From Callaeas wilsoni (Eukaryota > Chordata > Aves > Passeriformes > Callaeidae), in assembly GCA_013398955.1 (NCBI GenBank), contig VWPU01012606.1:53987-117986 (forward strand): DNA of 64,000 nucleotides, given 5' to 3'. The notes below the pieces were generated by a model. The model saw only the letters and a program-made list of their open reading frames with translations. It was not told the DNA's origin and made no database searches. Positions 41,111-54,130 of the stretch are shown piece by piece. Numbering within the stretch: position 1 is the first letter of the stretch; every line of letters begins with the position of its first letter. The position numbers and the translations under genes were made by a program.

Positions 41111-44100
41111 GTCTGAGTAAAGAACACAGCGAGATAAAATACAAGTGTTCAGCCTGCTTGGGTGTTCTTCCGTGCTAGCACTGCTGGAGATAACAGCCAA
41201 GAAGTCCAAGATAATCAGTAGTTCATTTGTTTTATTGCTCAAACACTTTCTCCATAGCTGCAATAGCTGCATGAGGCCATGCCAACACTTGCAGTTTGGT
41301 CAGCCTAACCAACACTGGGAAGGCTCTATCCACACTGTCTGCTTATGACATCACTGTATCATGCTTTCACCTCATTTTGTGAGTCCCCAAACTCCCAGGA
41401 GGCTTCTAAAGTTCAGCTTCAGCCAGATTCACCATACTCATACTCAGAATCTTCCAGACAACCAACGAGCCAGCCTGGAAGAGGGATGCAAGAATAAAAG
41501 GTCTCATGACACTACAGGTCTGCATTTCCCTTGCAAACCCTGCTGCAGATGCTCTGCACAATGAGCCAGAGGGTGACAAAACAGAATCTGTTGAACTTTC
41601 AGCTGTCTTTTACTGCCCAGTCCTTTTTCTGGGACTTCTCAGAATTACTCCCAAATGACTGACTTGCTTTGCTGTTAAGAATTTGTTAGCATTTGCCAAA
41701 ATAAACTAAAATTGTAAGAGGATAATTGTTTTAATTTAGATTAGCCTGGAGTTTGGCAGTCTGTCTCTGGAATTATGTGGAGGTGGTCTCCCATTTCCAA
41801 AAGACAGGAATTCACAATATTAAGCTATCCAAGTGGGCTTATTTTCCATGTCTCTTACCACTGCTTCAACCTTGGACTGCTTCATAGCTTTATTCTGCCT
41901 TGCCTATGCCTCTTACAGCACAACACTGCTGCCAAGAGGGCTGAGGCTTGAAAGCAGCTTCACACTCTGCAGCTGGGTGCCAGGCAATGATGCAGGCCCA
42001 GCACCTCCACTGCACAAAGCTTCTAATCACCACTAGCCAAAGAACTGGAAAATTCAACCACAGGTCTCCCATCCAGTGTCACATCATACAATTACTTAGG
42101 CCATGGAGACATTATTTCTACTGTGGTTGCACCTAAACAATTCTGGCCACAGCCTCTCTCCACTGCTCTCCTTTCCAGCTCCCTGAGGCTGACTCAGTGG
42201 AACCCCCCCACAGCAGAGTTCACTGCCTCAGGACAGCAGCAGAGGAGTGAAAAAGGCAAAGCAAGTCAAAGCACCTCACCAGAGAGGCAAGTCCTGCATG
42301 CAAAAGGAAGATTAGGGCTCTGCTTCCTCTCTGTGCTCAATGCACTGACTGTGGAACCCAAGCATCGAAAGAGAGAGAGTGATTTCTCACTAGCTGGAGA
42401 CAAGGCAAGGCTCATCAAATGCTAGCATTTTCACGCTTTTCCATTAAGAAAATGTACTTTTCAAGGCCACTGGCAATTCTATTCCTCAGCAGCTCAAAAG
42501 AATGAAGTAGGAGGACCTACACTGAAAATCCTTTCTCTGTTGTTTCCCGTGTTGTCAAAGGGGCTTCTAAAACCCTCCTTTGTAGGACTTTCATCCACTC
42601 TCACATTTAGATGCCCTTCTGTGTCGCACTGCACAGCATTGTCTCAGTCCTCAAGCTCTTGTCTTGCATCACTGGTTATGTGTGCAGAATTATGGCTTGA
42701 TGCTATGCTCAGATAGGTAAATTCCAGTTCCTCTCACTTTCATGCAGTATTCTTCAACCTGTGAACACCCTGAAGCTAAAAGGGAATAAGTATCCAACCC
42801 AAAAGGTAGGGCACCTGCCTACACAGATCTTCAGCTTTTAGGTTTTGCTTTGGCTTTTGCTTCAGGCAAGTCATTTGAGAAAATGCACAATATATCAAAG
42901 CACTCATGGCCTTTACAGATTTTATCTTGGTTTCGCTCCACTTCTATCACATCTTTACTCTTTTGTTCTTTCAGCTTTGTTTTTTACATAAACAACTAGA
43001 CAGTTGGATCAAAACAAAAGAAATCAGCAGAGAGGACTTAGTCATCACCTGTAAAGGGTCAGGTCAAAACTACTCCAGGAAACAAGAACATTTCCCCTTC
43101 AGATATTTTTTCTATAGACACTCCTCATTTTTGCATGCAAATTCTGTACTGCGAACAGAAAAACTGGAAAATATCAGACACCAGAAGTTTCAAGCAGATC
43201 CTGTACTTAATTTATCACGGTTTTCTTAGTGAAACCATGAGCTTAAATAGAGCTTTTCCATTTAAATCTCAACACCTCCTTGGCAGCTACACATCTGCTA
43301 CACAGATTTTTTTCATTTCTACTTTTGATTTCAAGTTCAGAAGAAATGAGTTTCATCTATATGCATTTGAGTCAGAGAGGACACAAAAGATTCTTAATGT
43401 CAATAATTTTATTATGTATTTCTCCTAATAAATATGTGTAGGTATTTATATCTATTTATATTTGCATAAAATGCTGCATACTGCATTAGGCAGAAGTTCA
43501 CAGTTAAGAGTGGACATTTGTTATGCAGTGCATGGCAAACTGGCAGCAACACACATCCCTGTGTCAGAAGTCCTAATGTCTAAAATAAACAAGACAATTC
43601 ATGGCAGAAACCAGGGAAAGGAGGTACTATAGGGTGAGAAATTTACTCCGTCTGGATCTCACACAAAATCTGTCACAGGCATAGGAAATCAAAGGTATAT
43701 GAGGATTTAGGTCATACTTTCTAAAATATTTAGGAGCTAAAAAATTGCAGATGGGCCTAAAGTAGCCCAGGACAATCATCTCCTGCTTAACCTCATAAAG
43801 CACTTTTAAGAAGGCTCAGCAGGTATCTATCGACATCATTTGGCCATGGTTTTTTTTGGCAAGTTTAGTCCATAATCACACACACTGAGCTTGCATTAAT
43901 GTGAAGACCTCAAAACAAGGTAACTTTATATCATTTTAAAAACTATTTTCTCTCCATGGTAAAATGATGCTTATTGCAGTAGGGTCATGCTCTCCGCAAA
44001 TACTCACTTTATCTACCATAAAAACAGCCCATCTTTACACATGGCAAAGATGCTTTCCTGAAAGACAAACAAGCAGTTAATTTTTTTTAAAAAAATAGCA

Positions 44101-46534
44101 AATTCAAACCCTTAACATTTGCAAAGTCCTCATACAAAAACTGCAAACAAATGAAGTTGTTAAAGACATCAGCTCGAGAGCTTCACATTTCCTCTTCATG
44201 ATCTGAACCTGTATTTCTCCTTCAGGGAGGAGCTCCCACTGACCTTTAAGGGTAAGAATATGTATTTTTGTGACTGCTAACTCCTTACCTGAGACCCTTC
44301 ACTAAAGGCAGCAATAAGAGAACTTCTCAGCACATTTTCTTTTAGTTGTGCAGTACTAACCTCACACAACATAAAAGAAACTTCTTTTTTTCTCTCTTAG
44401 TGCAACCAAGTTTTCTACAAGAAAAGCCCCTGCATTTGGGAGAATTCAGGTTCTCGGATTAAAAAAAAAAAACAAGAACAAAAACCAAACACATTTTTGA
44501 GAAAAGGATTCCATACACTTCTTCCCAACCCCCTCGAAGGGACCAGTGGCTCTGTGCCACCCTCCTCCCATCCTTCCAAGCCACACAGATGTCTGCAAGC
44601 AGGCTCGGAGTTAGGGGACACCAAGCACCTGAGGCTGCCTTGGCCCAGCCACGGCCCCCACCAGAGCTACACTGATGAGAGGGAACCACACCATCAGCAA
44701 TCTCTCCCAAAAAAATGTGAAACCAATTCCTCTGCTCGACCACCATCAGGAAAGTACCTGGTACATCAACTGAGCACGACCACTGACTGCAACTGCCCAA
44801 GAATCTTTCCCAATGGATAGATTTTCTCCTGTGATCTTCTTGGAAAGCTTAAAAATACAAATGTCCCAGCATGCTTTACACAAGAGTGACAAAATACACT
44901 GGAGACACTGTGCTACAGACAGCGCTCAATGCAAAAAATACTTGCACTCACTAAGTAAGTTCAGAGAACTTATTTGCACTAATTGACAGAAAGGATGACT
45001 CCAGCCTGGATTCAGTGAGGGGAAAATTCTATAACTACATTCACAAATGTGAAAAGTACCTAAAAATACAGGAAAGAATACTGCCAAAATTGAAAGCTGT
45101 GTGGATGCTGAAACCTCACAGGTCCTCTAGGTGTGAAAAATTAAAATATTTTTTAAATTATTCTAGTCCATGAAAAATTCTGCTCCATAAATTCTAGCTA
45201 TGCAAAACTCAGTGTGGTCTCTGAAAATTAAAACTAGCATCACATAAATATTGCTAACATATACTCTCTTGCTGCAACACTCTGGCAGCTTTAAGTATTC
45301 CTGAAAAATTTGTGTCTATTCAAAGGTTTTTACACACTGGTAGTGACGTCCTGAATTTATGGGAAATATTTTGTTTATGAAGTTGAAGTGGTCTAATGTC
45401 AAGGGAACACATCCTTTCTCATATTTTTTAACTTTAGAGGTAAACACCAAGCTCAATTCACCTTCTTCATCTCTCTTGGGAATATTTCATTCCTCCTCAT
45501 TAGTATTTTAATCACTCCTGGCAAAGGCTATGCTCTATGGAACCTGAAAGGCTTAAGAACACATTACAACATCCATTTAGTTGCTCATTTTTTAAATTAA
45601 CTTCAGCTTTTTTCATGTGTTGAACTGGCCCTGATTTCTCTACTTACAAAATTAAAGATAATGATTGGCACTTTGTCTGCAACTGTACCATGAATCCTAA
45701 CCAGGTATTTTGCTATGTAAGTGCAAAGATCTCTCAAAACCATAAAAGAATCCAAACTCCCAGTATCACGTCTTCTTCAGCACAGCACAGCCCCATAGGA
45801 GAACCTACCTTCACACATTTTCCAATCAAAATTTTATGAGAAAATAGGTCCTCTTGGGTTTCACACTCTTTGTGGGAATACATTTGAGTTTTTCAGAAGT
45901 GAAAAATCACACAAAACGGACCAACGGGAAATGCACTGTTGCTTTCAGGTATACCTGAAAAGTCATGACTAGCAAATTATTCAGAACTTTGCTTCCATTT
46001 TCTTGTTGGAGAGATATACTATAAAATTAACTGCAGCAGAGAAAGCTCCTAGAAACAAAACCACTGTTTCAGTACCTGTATCTCCATATAAGATTGTTTG
46101 CCAATGCCAAAATCCTTAGGAATTATATTTAAATAATGGAGTATGATCTGAATAAGTGTGACATGAGCTCACTGCTTTAAACACCACACGGCACACTTGA
46201 AAAGGCAAAAGGAGGCTCTTCAAAAACTATGGTGGAAAAAATACAACCGAAGTTTGTGAGCCTTCCTTTCTCCTAACTTTGGAATTAGGCTGCATCCTCA
46301 CTAGCCCTACATAGAATCCCAAAGTAGGCTAACTCAGAAGGACACTCACGAGATGTGGATGTAAACTAGAACCGTTCCTGGAGTTCAAGGGGCTAAAAGC
46401 CTCTGCAGAGCCAAGAAGTGGCTTTACAATAACTGACGGCTTTAAAGCAAACCAAGGGAGAGTTATTGCAGTTGACACAGCATTGCTTCCAGTTCGATTT
46501 TCCTTCCAGAGCCAGCGGTAAGGGCAGTTCTTTT

Positions 46535-46685
46535 GAACGTCCTCGCGGTCGGTGCGTGCCACGCTGCCCGGGCTCAGAGCGGCCCCCGCGGGCATCGCGC
46601 ACGCCCCGCAGCGCCCGCCTGGCACCGGCACCAGGCTTCCCCGGAGCCCGACACTCGCTCCTCCATCCCAGCACGGCCCCAGAAC
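46535..46685. other. Isolated CpG-rich islet
   Basis: About 140 bp with roughly 20 CpG dinucleotides by hand count, set in AT-rich, CpG-poor intergenic DNA. It could be a small CpG island (promoter of an unannotated transcript or an enhancer) or a recent GC-rich insertion. Frames are open on both strands through it (up to 138 codons on the - strand, 46329-46745), which is expected from base composition and does not show coding. Confidence 0.6.
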
Positions 46686-49600
46686 AAACACTGGCACCAA
46701 AGGCAGCACAGAAAACAGCTGCGTCCCTCGGAGTCCTGAGTGCACTGTAAGAGATTGCCAAAGAAGGAGGCTTGAAGGATTTTGCTCTCTTTGGGCCAGT
46801 TACTTTGGGGTAGTACCAAGCTATTTAAAAAGATAAAGAGTGTTTAAACATCAAAAGGAAAGCACTTCTGTTGGGAACAAGTGTGAAAATTCTTTTAAAG
46901 AAGCAATTCTGTAATGAGAGGGAGAACTTGCATCATGTTCCTCAACTCTCAAATACACTCTGCCGTATGTACACTCCCTACTCATTTAGGGGAAGCTTTT
47001 TCCCTGAGTTTGTCTGTCTCTCCTTCCTCATGTCCCTCAGGCTCTGCATTTTAGTCCCCATCCCTTCAAGCCAAAGCAGAAAAGCCATCCAAAGCCGCAC
47101 AGCCTTCAGCCAGGACAGGGTGGGAAATGACTGAGCCGGGTTCAAGGAATTTCCTCATTGTAGGAGGTAAGTCCCCCACAGCAATTCCTGCCAGTCTGAA
47201 GAGCAAATACTGTCTTTATAGCAGCACAGTGTGCTGCCAGTAGACCTCTGGCCACGTCTCAGCACTATCTCTGCCACGCACTATGGGTATTCCAAACTAT
47301 TACCTACATTTTTTCCAGACTTGTTAAAGACTTTGTTCTCTAAACTGATACCACCTGAATGTAATTTTAACAGGTCACCTTAGTGCAATTCTCTGGTACA
47401 ATTTAACACCTGAAACTGTTTATTTAACTCTCAAATTTTCTTTTAAAAGTAATTTTTTTTAGATCTTGGCATGTGACTAGTACATTGACTTCCCCGCTCG
47501 GAGAATGGGAAATTATGCAGGCCTTGCCTCTGTGGATAAAAGGTATGGCACAACTATGGTGTCACAGCGAAAATATAGCCTGAAATATCTTGGTGTGCTT
47601 GAGAACAGAGCAGATAGAGTGAGAAATCTTGCTAATTAGGAGTGATGACTGCTGCACACTCACACCCCTAGCACAGAACTTTGGGAGAGAAACCAAGGAG
47701 GAAGGGCAGTGTCACCTAGTCTCACATTAACAGTGCACACACAAAGCTACCAGCCAGTAACTCCACAAGATAAACCAAAATGTGAGAATGGCCACAACAA
47801 AAGAGCAAGGGAAGTGGTAAATGAGTAGCTAAGCAGCCACGTGGTTCATCTTCAGAGAGATTATGGCTCTGTTTCACCCTTGGGAAGCCAGCACTGGCTT
47901 CACCTCCCCTGGGCCATCCCACCTGAACATCACTCAGCACTCACTGTTGGAGAGGCAGCTACACAAAGATATACTTTGAGTCCAAAAATTATTATTCTTG
48001 ACCAGACAGCTGTTACAGGTGCTACTGCTCTTAGGCAGATACCAAAACTTCAGGCATTGTGGAAATATTAACAAAGTATTGACAGTAAAAAATAAATATG
48101 CAAGCAGCCCTCAAAATTCTGAGATGAACTACCTTGTCATTAGAGGGGCAGAGCAGAGGTCTTCCTTCTGCTATTATTTACAGTGGGGAAGGGGAAGGAT
48201 CACCAGAACAGGCATAATCATAAGCAAGGTAACAGATAAATTATTACTAGAGACAGAACTACTGAATTCCACTCCAGCACCTGGGCATGTTTCACACAAC
48301 TATGGAAAGTTATCGGATATAAAATCAATTCAAAACATAGACCATGCTCCTGGCAGGCTCTTTACTGCAGCAGATGTCTGTCAATAAACAGAAATTTAAC
48401 TGTGCCTCGGTGGCATTTCATTATCTGGAGCTGAAGAATACTACTAAATACTTCACATTTATATAGATTAATCTATTCTCACTTACTCTCTAATATCCAT
48501 CACAATCTAATCTATGTTGGCAAGACCTCTCCATTTCCCTGATGGCATGGGTGTGTACCATTAACATGAACAGGTTTGATCTGTATCACAGTACTGGTGA
48601 TATTCATAAACACACTTCCAGTTTATCAAAATGCAAGAGAGCAGCAGTGGCAGTAGTAAAAACCATTGACCTGGAGATAAACACAACAGCATTGCATTGT
48701 GGATAAAGGAGGAATGTTCTTTTCTTCCTATTTGCAAGGCACTCTGAAATAGCTCAGCATTCATGCTGAGTTTGGGGAAGGGAACGTTAAAGTGAAGGCC
48801 CCTCCTCCCCCCTCAGAGCGCTTTAGAATAGTAGATACTCGTTTCAACATAAATGTGGTACATAAAATTCTGATTGTGCATATGCTCAGCAGTGTTTTTG
48901 TAGCTTTTACTTTTGAAGGAACATTGTGATAATTTAGCCTGATCTCCGTAAACGTCCCCTCAAATTTCAACCACTGATTACTACATTGATCAGTCACTTT
49001 CACCCTTGATTTAAGGGCTATAAACAATCGAAAATTTACCACATTCAGTGACTGTCTTCTTAAGTAGTTCAGTTTCCACAATGCCATGAATGATAGCTTA
49101 TTTTTCATCCAGCATGAAGGATATGAGGAAACCACAGGACATGACTAGGTTCCAAATCATGCTGTTTACGAACTACGTGCAAACATACAAACCCCACCAG
49201 CTGAGTATCTCTCCAAAGCCCCGAACAGACCTCCAGAGCCCAGGAACTGCGCTGTTCATACATGTGCACAACAATTTCATATCCAGTATAGAATATGCTT
49301 TCAACAAATTTGTCCATAACACTTTTCTCTCTTCAAAATCATTGACTGCACATGTGTTTTTGAAAACACACTTCAGGTTAGTACGTTGATGGAAACTTTG
49401 TTTAAAGATATTCACTAACTTAGGCTAACCCCAGTGCCCTAAGCAGAAGCTAGAAGACCAAGCTACTTGGTCTTCCTAGAAGCAGAGTGTTTAAGAAGGT
49501 TAAATCCATACGTCCAGCAGTTAAATTAGAATAAATTAAATAACACAACTATTAATTTTTTTAAAAGTGTTTCCATGGTATTACTGTGTCCATCTTTTCA

Positions 49601-52600
49601 GGATACGTAGGTGGTCTGGACTTGTTAAGTTCCAGTAAGACTCAGAGCCAATGAAATGATTCCTCATTAGAGGAAGAAGGAAAAAGCTCTTGTTTTCATC
49701 AGCTTGCAGTGTTGCATGTGATCAACAGATAGTGGAATGCAGAACTTTAAAACAGACAATCAATTACTCCATAGTAACACATGTTCATTTTACCAGTTAC
49801 ATTGTTTGCCCACGACGAAAACTACTCCTAACCTGTCCAAGGCTTCAGACACAAGGCAACACAATGAATGAGAAATAATACACCTTACATACAAATTTAT
49901 TTATACTTCGTTTTTCTTAGAATTATTTGTGAAGGCAGCAGCATTTTCTTTCCAAATTTTCTATACCACATTTACTCTAAAAAACAACAAAAAACATTTT
50001 CATTAGTGCATTATAACCAAGCAACAGAGACAGACAAGGAATTTCCTGAAGAGCTGAGCACAAAACAAATACAGCCTATTGGCACAGGTTTCCTCACTCT
50101 AAATATTTTCAATCAAAGCAGTGCTGTATGCAATTAAAATTAAAATCAGAATAAATTAAATATTTTAATGTCAGGCAACTTCCATTCTAAATTTTAAAAA
50201 TATTTTTAAATTATATGTTCTTAAAAGTCAGCTGAATGGTAACAGGAAACCATGAAGAAAAAGTCACTGGAATTCAGACAATGGGATTGTTACTCCCAGG
50301 ATACACATTTTTTTGTAATTAAAAGTCTTCTATCTCTTTACCAAGAGGATGTTCAAGAATTTTAAGTAATAATAGCAACACTTTCTACACCAAGATACAT
50401 TATAAACATGAACGAATTAACCCATGGGACACTTCTGTAAGCTGAGGAATTTGTTGTGGAGCTGAGGAGTCAGAGCTGGCACAGGAAGAGGCACCAGATC
50501 CAGAATGTCACCTTCTCTGAAGAACTGCAGGGCAACCACAGGCATCTGCTAATCCCTCCCCTTTGGAAGATTTGTATGGCCAATAACAGGCAAGGCAGAG
50601 TAGAAGAAGGCCTGACTGTACTCATAATTATGCAGCTTCTTCATTTTGGTGTCATTATGGGCTGCTAGTGGCTCACTCCTAATGCCAGCCCAAAAGCCAG
50701 CAGCACCAAAGAATCTCACTGGGGTCCTGACTGCCTTTTTAGAAGGTGTAGGAACAACAGAACACAGCCTTCCTTTCAGAAATACAAGATCCGAGTACTC
50801 AGCATACAGCATTATTGATAGAAATTACACAATTATTTATTGGACTTCTGTCTGGAAAACACAGAACTTCTGCACCTGCAGCAGTATGTTCCACCTGATT
50901 ACGTAAGACTTTCCCTAATGGATAAGTCAATCAACCCCGCGTGCAACTGTGCAGCCCAAAATAGCAATTAGCTTTTTCTTTATTTCAGTAAGATTTCAGC
51001 ACCTGCTGTACCAAGGCTCTGCCCAGTGACACTGGATTAGACCAGCATGTCACTGGACACCCTTTACATTGCTTTAATGAAGCACAACAAGCTCCATGCA
51101 CAACTGCGCATGCTAAAATCCCTGGTCTTTTATCTCAAAGTTCCTTAAACATGTTTACTCACCCCTCAGGTACCTCTAAACTCAGCCACAAACTTTGTGC
51201 TCAACCATGCTATGACATAGCCTGTTTGTTTTAAGCTATCCAAGGATATTAGGAGGTCTTGACATCCAATTCAGCTTGCTCGTGCAAAGACAGAAAATTT
51301 ACTTCGGGACAGAGAATAAGAAGCTGAAATCTCAAAAAATGCAAAGAACTCTCCAATGTTTCCATTCTTCCATCATTAAACTACCTTCTTCCATGACATT
51401 ATCTCCATGGGAGATGTGCCCTAGGTCAGTGTTAAAGCAAGCAATTTTGCTTTCATGGATAAGCATTGTAATTGCCAGTTTTAGCCACAGAGAAACAGAT
51501 CTAAACCAGCTTGAGAACCAATCCAACCTCACTAAATAAACCACAAGCAGATTTAAGAACGCTTCAACTCCAGCCTTCCGCTAGTTCATGCAAAGCTAAA
51601 CCACCACATCACTGAATGTGATACAGGTAGCACTGCTGTTATTGTACAAGTGCCTTACAGTGATTCTCTTTGGAAAAAAGGAAGAGAGAAAGAGAAAGCT
51701 CTGCATGACAGATAACAATTGTCTTGCCTGAAAAACTACACCAAAGCTCTCCAATGATATGTGGAAAAGAGTAGTACAAAAGCATAAACAGAATATAAAA
51801 CTGGAGAGACTGCCTTTTTATTCAGAAAATGTTCAAGTGATATTTCTGCATAGGATGGAGTCACAAACCACTCCTGTTACAATCTACCCTTTTCAGGGTT
51901 GCTTCCTGCTTGGTTCCTAAATTGGCCCTTAAGAGATGCAAAGGAGACTTGCTGAAATGACTACCCAGGAAAATCAGTTATATTTGCAGACATTTGTAAA
52001 AACAGTTACCGATACATCTTCATACTTTCAAGACCTTAAGCCTGGTATCTTGGGAAACTAAAAGCAGTGACTGGGAGAGTTGGCAGAGTTACAGAGGAAG
52101 GCTTCAGACAAGGACAGCGCTGGCCTGGCATTCAGGAAAGGAAGTCCTTTGACACGAGAGACAGCAGCTCTGAAACACAACTGCCAGCAGAGCATTAACA
52201 CCTCCAGCAGCCAGCTTTAATGCATTAATGGTTACACTAACCCCTGCCAGCCTCTGAGCAGCGTTCTAAGTGATACCTCAGGGTAAAGTAAGTGGATAAA
52301 AATGCTATCAAGGAAGAGATGAACAGAAAGCATTCTTATGGAAAAACGTGAATGCTTTCTACTAAGGAGTGATAAGCGCTCAGAAATAAATCCTGTGCCA
52401 TACCATCTCTGTTGAGAGTGAAGCTATAAAATCTGGGGCAAGGCATGAAACAGGGAAGAGGCAAAATGAGCTTATTAGTACCCTTTCACGGGTTTTGGCT
52501 TCCTCCCTTCTCTCTTATTTTCAAAACTTGAACGTACATAAAAACATTGTGAAAATCAGTTCTCTAAGGCATTCTTGCCCTATGGCCACAACTGGCAACC

Positions 52601-53597
52601 CAATAAGCAGAGAGAGAGGTTTCAGAGATTTTATTCCATATCTCATGGCCTAAACTGTGTTTTAGTCTGCTTGTAGGATTTACTACTGCAGTGGAATACA
52701 GTTTTTAAAGAAAAGGCAAACACTGCTATTTACATAGAAAACACATCTCTCTACCTACTGAAGCACAAGCTCTTAAGAAAAGTGTTTATTGAAATTTAAG
52801 TATAATAAAAGCAGTGGTTCAGTAGATTTCAGATATTCATGGCGGTACATTTTCTTTCAGAGGTTCTTGGTTTTGCTTTATCATTCCTGACATTTCATAG
52901 AGCACATTATAAGCTTTTGCAGGGGAACAGCACTTATACCAGAGCAGCAAATTGCACGGGTGGGAGAGTTTGATGTTAAGCATTATTAAAAGATCTTCCT
53001 TTCCAAAACAAGAAATTAATGCGAAAGCATAAAATCTTCTGGGAGCACAAATTCTTTAGAAAAACATTAGAAACAAATAAGGGATATTCTGGTTTTTAGT
53101 AAGAAAGTCACCTGTGCATCTGTCTGTTAACTCTGCTTACTATACATGTCTTCAATGGTCAAATGAAACACTGCATTGCAATTTAACAAGACAGTACATG
53201 TAGTTTAGAAAACTTTCCAGATTTCTGTCATTTATACATCAAAAGACTACAGTTAACATGGCTACAGCACAATTTTGCAAGACCATTTCCAAGGAGTTCT
53301 AAGGCCCCATAATAAAATCAAAATCAGATTTTATTTAAAATACAGACATTAATATTCACTTTTGTAACAACACTGAGATTACCACTACTTCTAAATTCTG
53401 ATAATGGCAGTTTCTGGAAATGATTTGTTGCTCTGCCTCTCCAGCCCATTTGGTGACTGCTTTGATATATAAATTGTTTGCAGATCTATGCACTCTGAAA
53501 TTCTTCAGAGAGATATCCATCCTTCTTGTTTAAGTTCATAACTGTCAGACGCATCTCCCAAATATCAATACATTTTCAACTTGATTTACATTGGGGT

Positions 53598-53640
53598 AAA
53601 TCTCCACAAAGTCTTTTTTAGTTTGTGTTTGTGGAGATTT
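53598..53640. repeat. Perfect 13-bp inverted repeat (hairpin)
   Basis: AAATCTCCACAAA at 53598-53610 is exactly complementary to TTTGTGGAGATTT at 53628-53640, with a 17-nt loop. Pairing does not extend further on either side. It is not followed by other element-like structure, so its origin is unknown. Confidence 0.85.
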
Positions 53641-54073
53641 TTCTATTTCTTTTTCTGTTGGTCTGTTGGTTTCTCCCCAGCTATAGTCACTTTTCAGTTT
53701 CCACAACAGTGGTGCACTGTGTTTATTTCTCAGTTCTTTCATGGAACTGAGATGATCCATTTTAATGGCATACATCCTTTGGAATTACTGTCCTCTGTTC
53801 GATTAACACATTTTATGTTCACTTTCTGCCAAAATGCCTAGGGTACATGAACCTTCTTCGCTCTGCATGTTTTGTTTGCAGACAGCAATGAAGCTAGCAG
53901 CTTCCTTAAAATTTCAAGTTAATAAATCCCTGAGTAATTAGTTGACATAAAGTGTCTACACTATACCATTGGGCTACCAAGGCAAGGACTGCACAATTTA
54001 GCCTTCCAAAAACCTCAGATCCCTAGTCTTGGAAAGTCTTGTGTTTACCTAATGTCTCTTGATAAAGCAGCTG

Positions 54074-54130
54074 ATCCTCTTCCTGCTGAAATCAGTGACA
54101 GAATTGCCAGTGACCTCAATAAGAACAGGG
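54074..54130 (+). repeat. Probable ancient amniote interspersed-repeat fragment
   Basis: The order CTGAAATCAGTGACAG, then TTGCCAGTGACCTCAAT, then AAGAACAGGG resembles a dispersed motif common in bird and reptile DNA as I remember it (GAAGTCAATGG...TTGCCATTGACTTCAATGGGAGCAGG). Diverged, and the family is not named. Confidence 0.35.

Larger units (their letters stand above)
37760..46500. other. Intergenic region downstream of MMP2, first part
   Basis: No coding exon recognised. Open frames here are up to about 115 codons and lack domain features or splice context. The facing CR1 tails at 40768-41110 are the only identifiable mobile elements. A moderately GC-rich block near 44490-44800, open on both strands, has no recognisable product. 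Confidence 0.7.

Noticed and set aside
44459..44820. Paired + and - strand frames of about 107-113 codons near a poly-A run, considered as a processed pseudogene
   Set aside because: No recognisable parent protein, no target-site duplication seen, and both strands are open equally.
46329..46761. Overlapping open frames of 94-138 codons on both strands around 46.5 kb
   Set aside because: They follow from high GC in the CpG islet, are open in several frames at once, and carry no recognisable domain.
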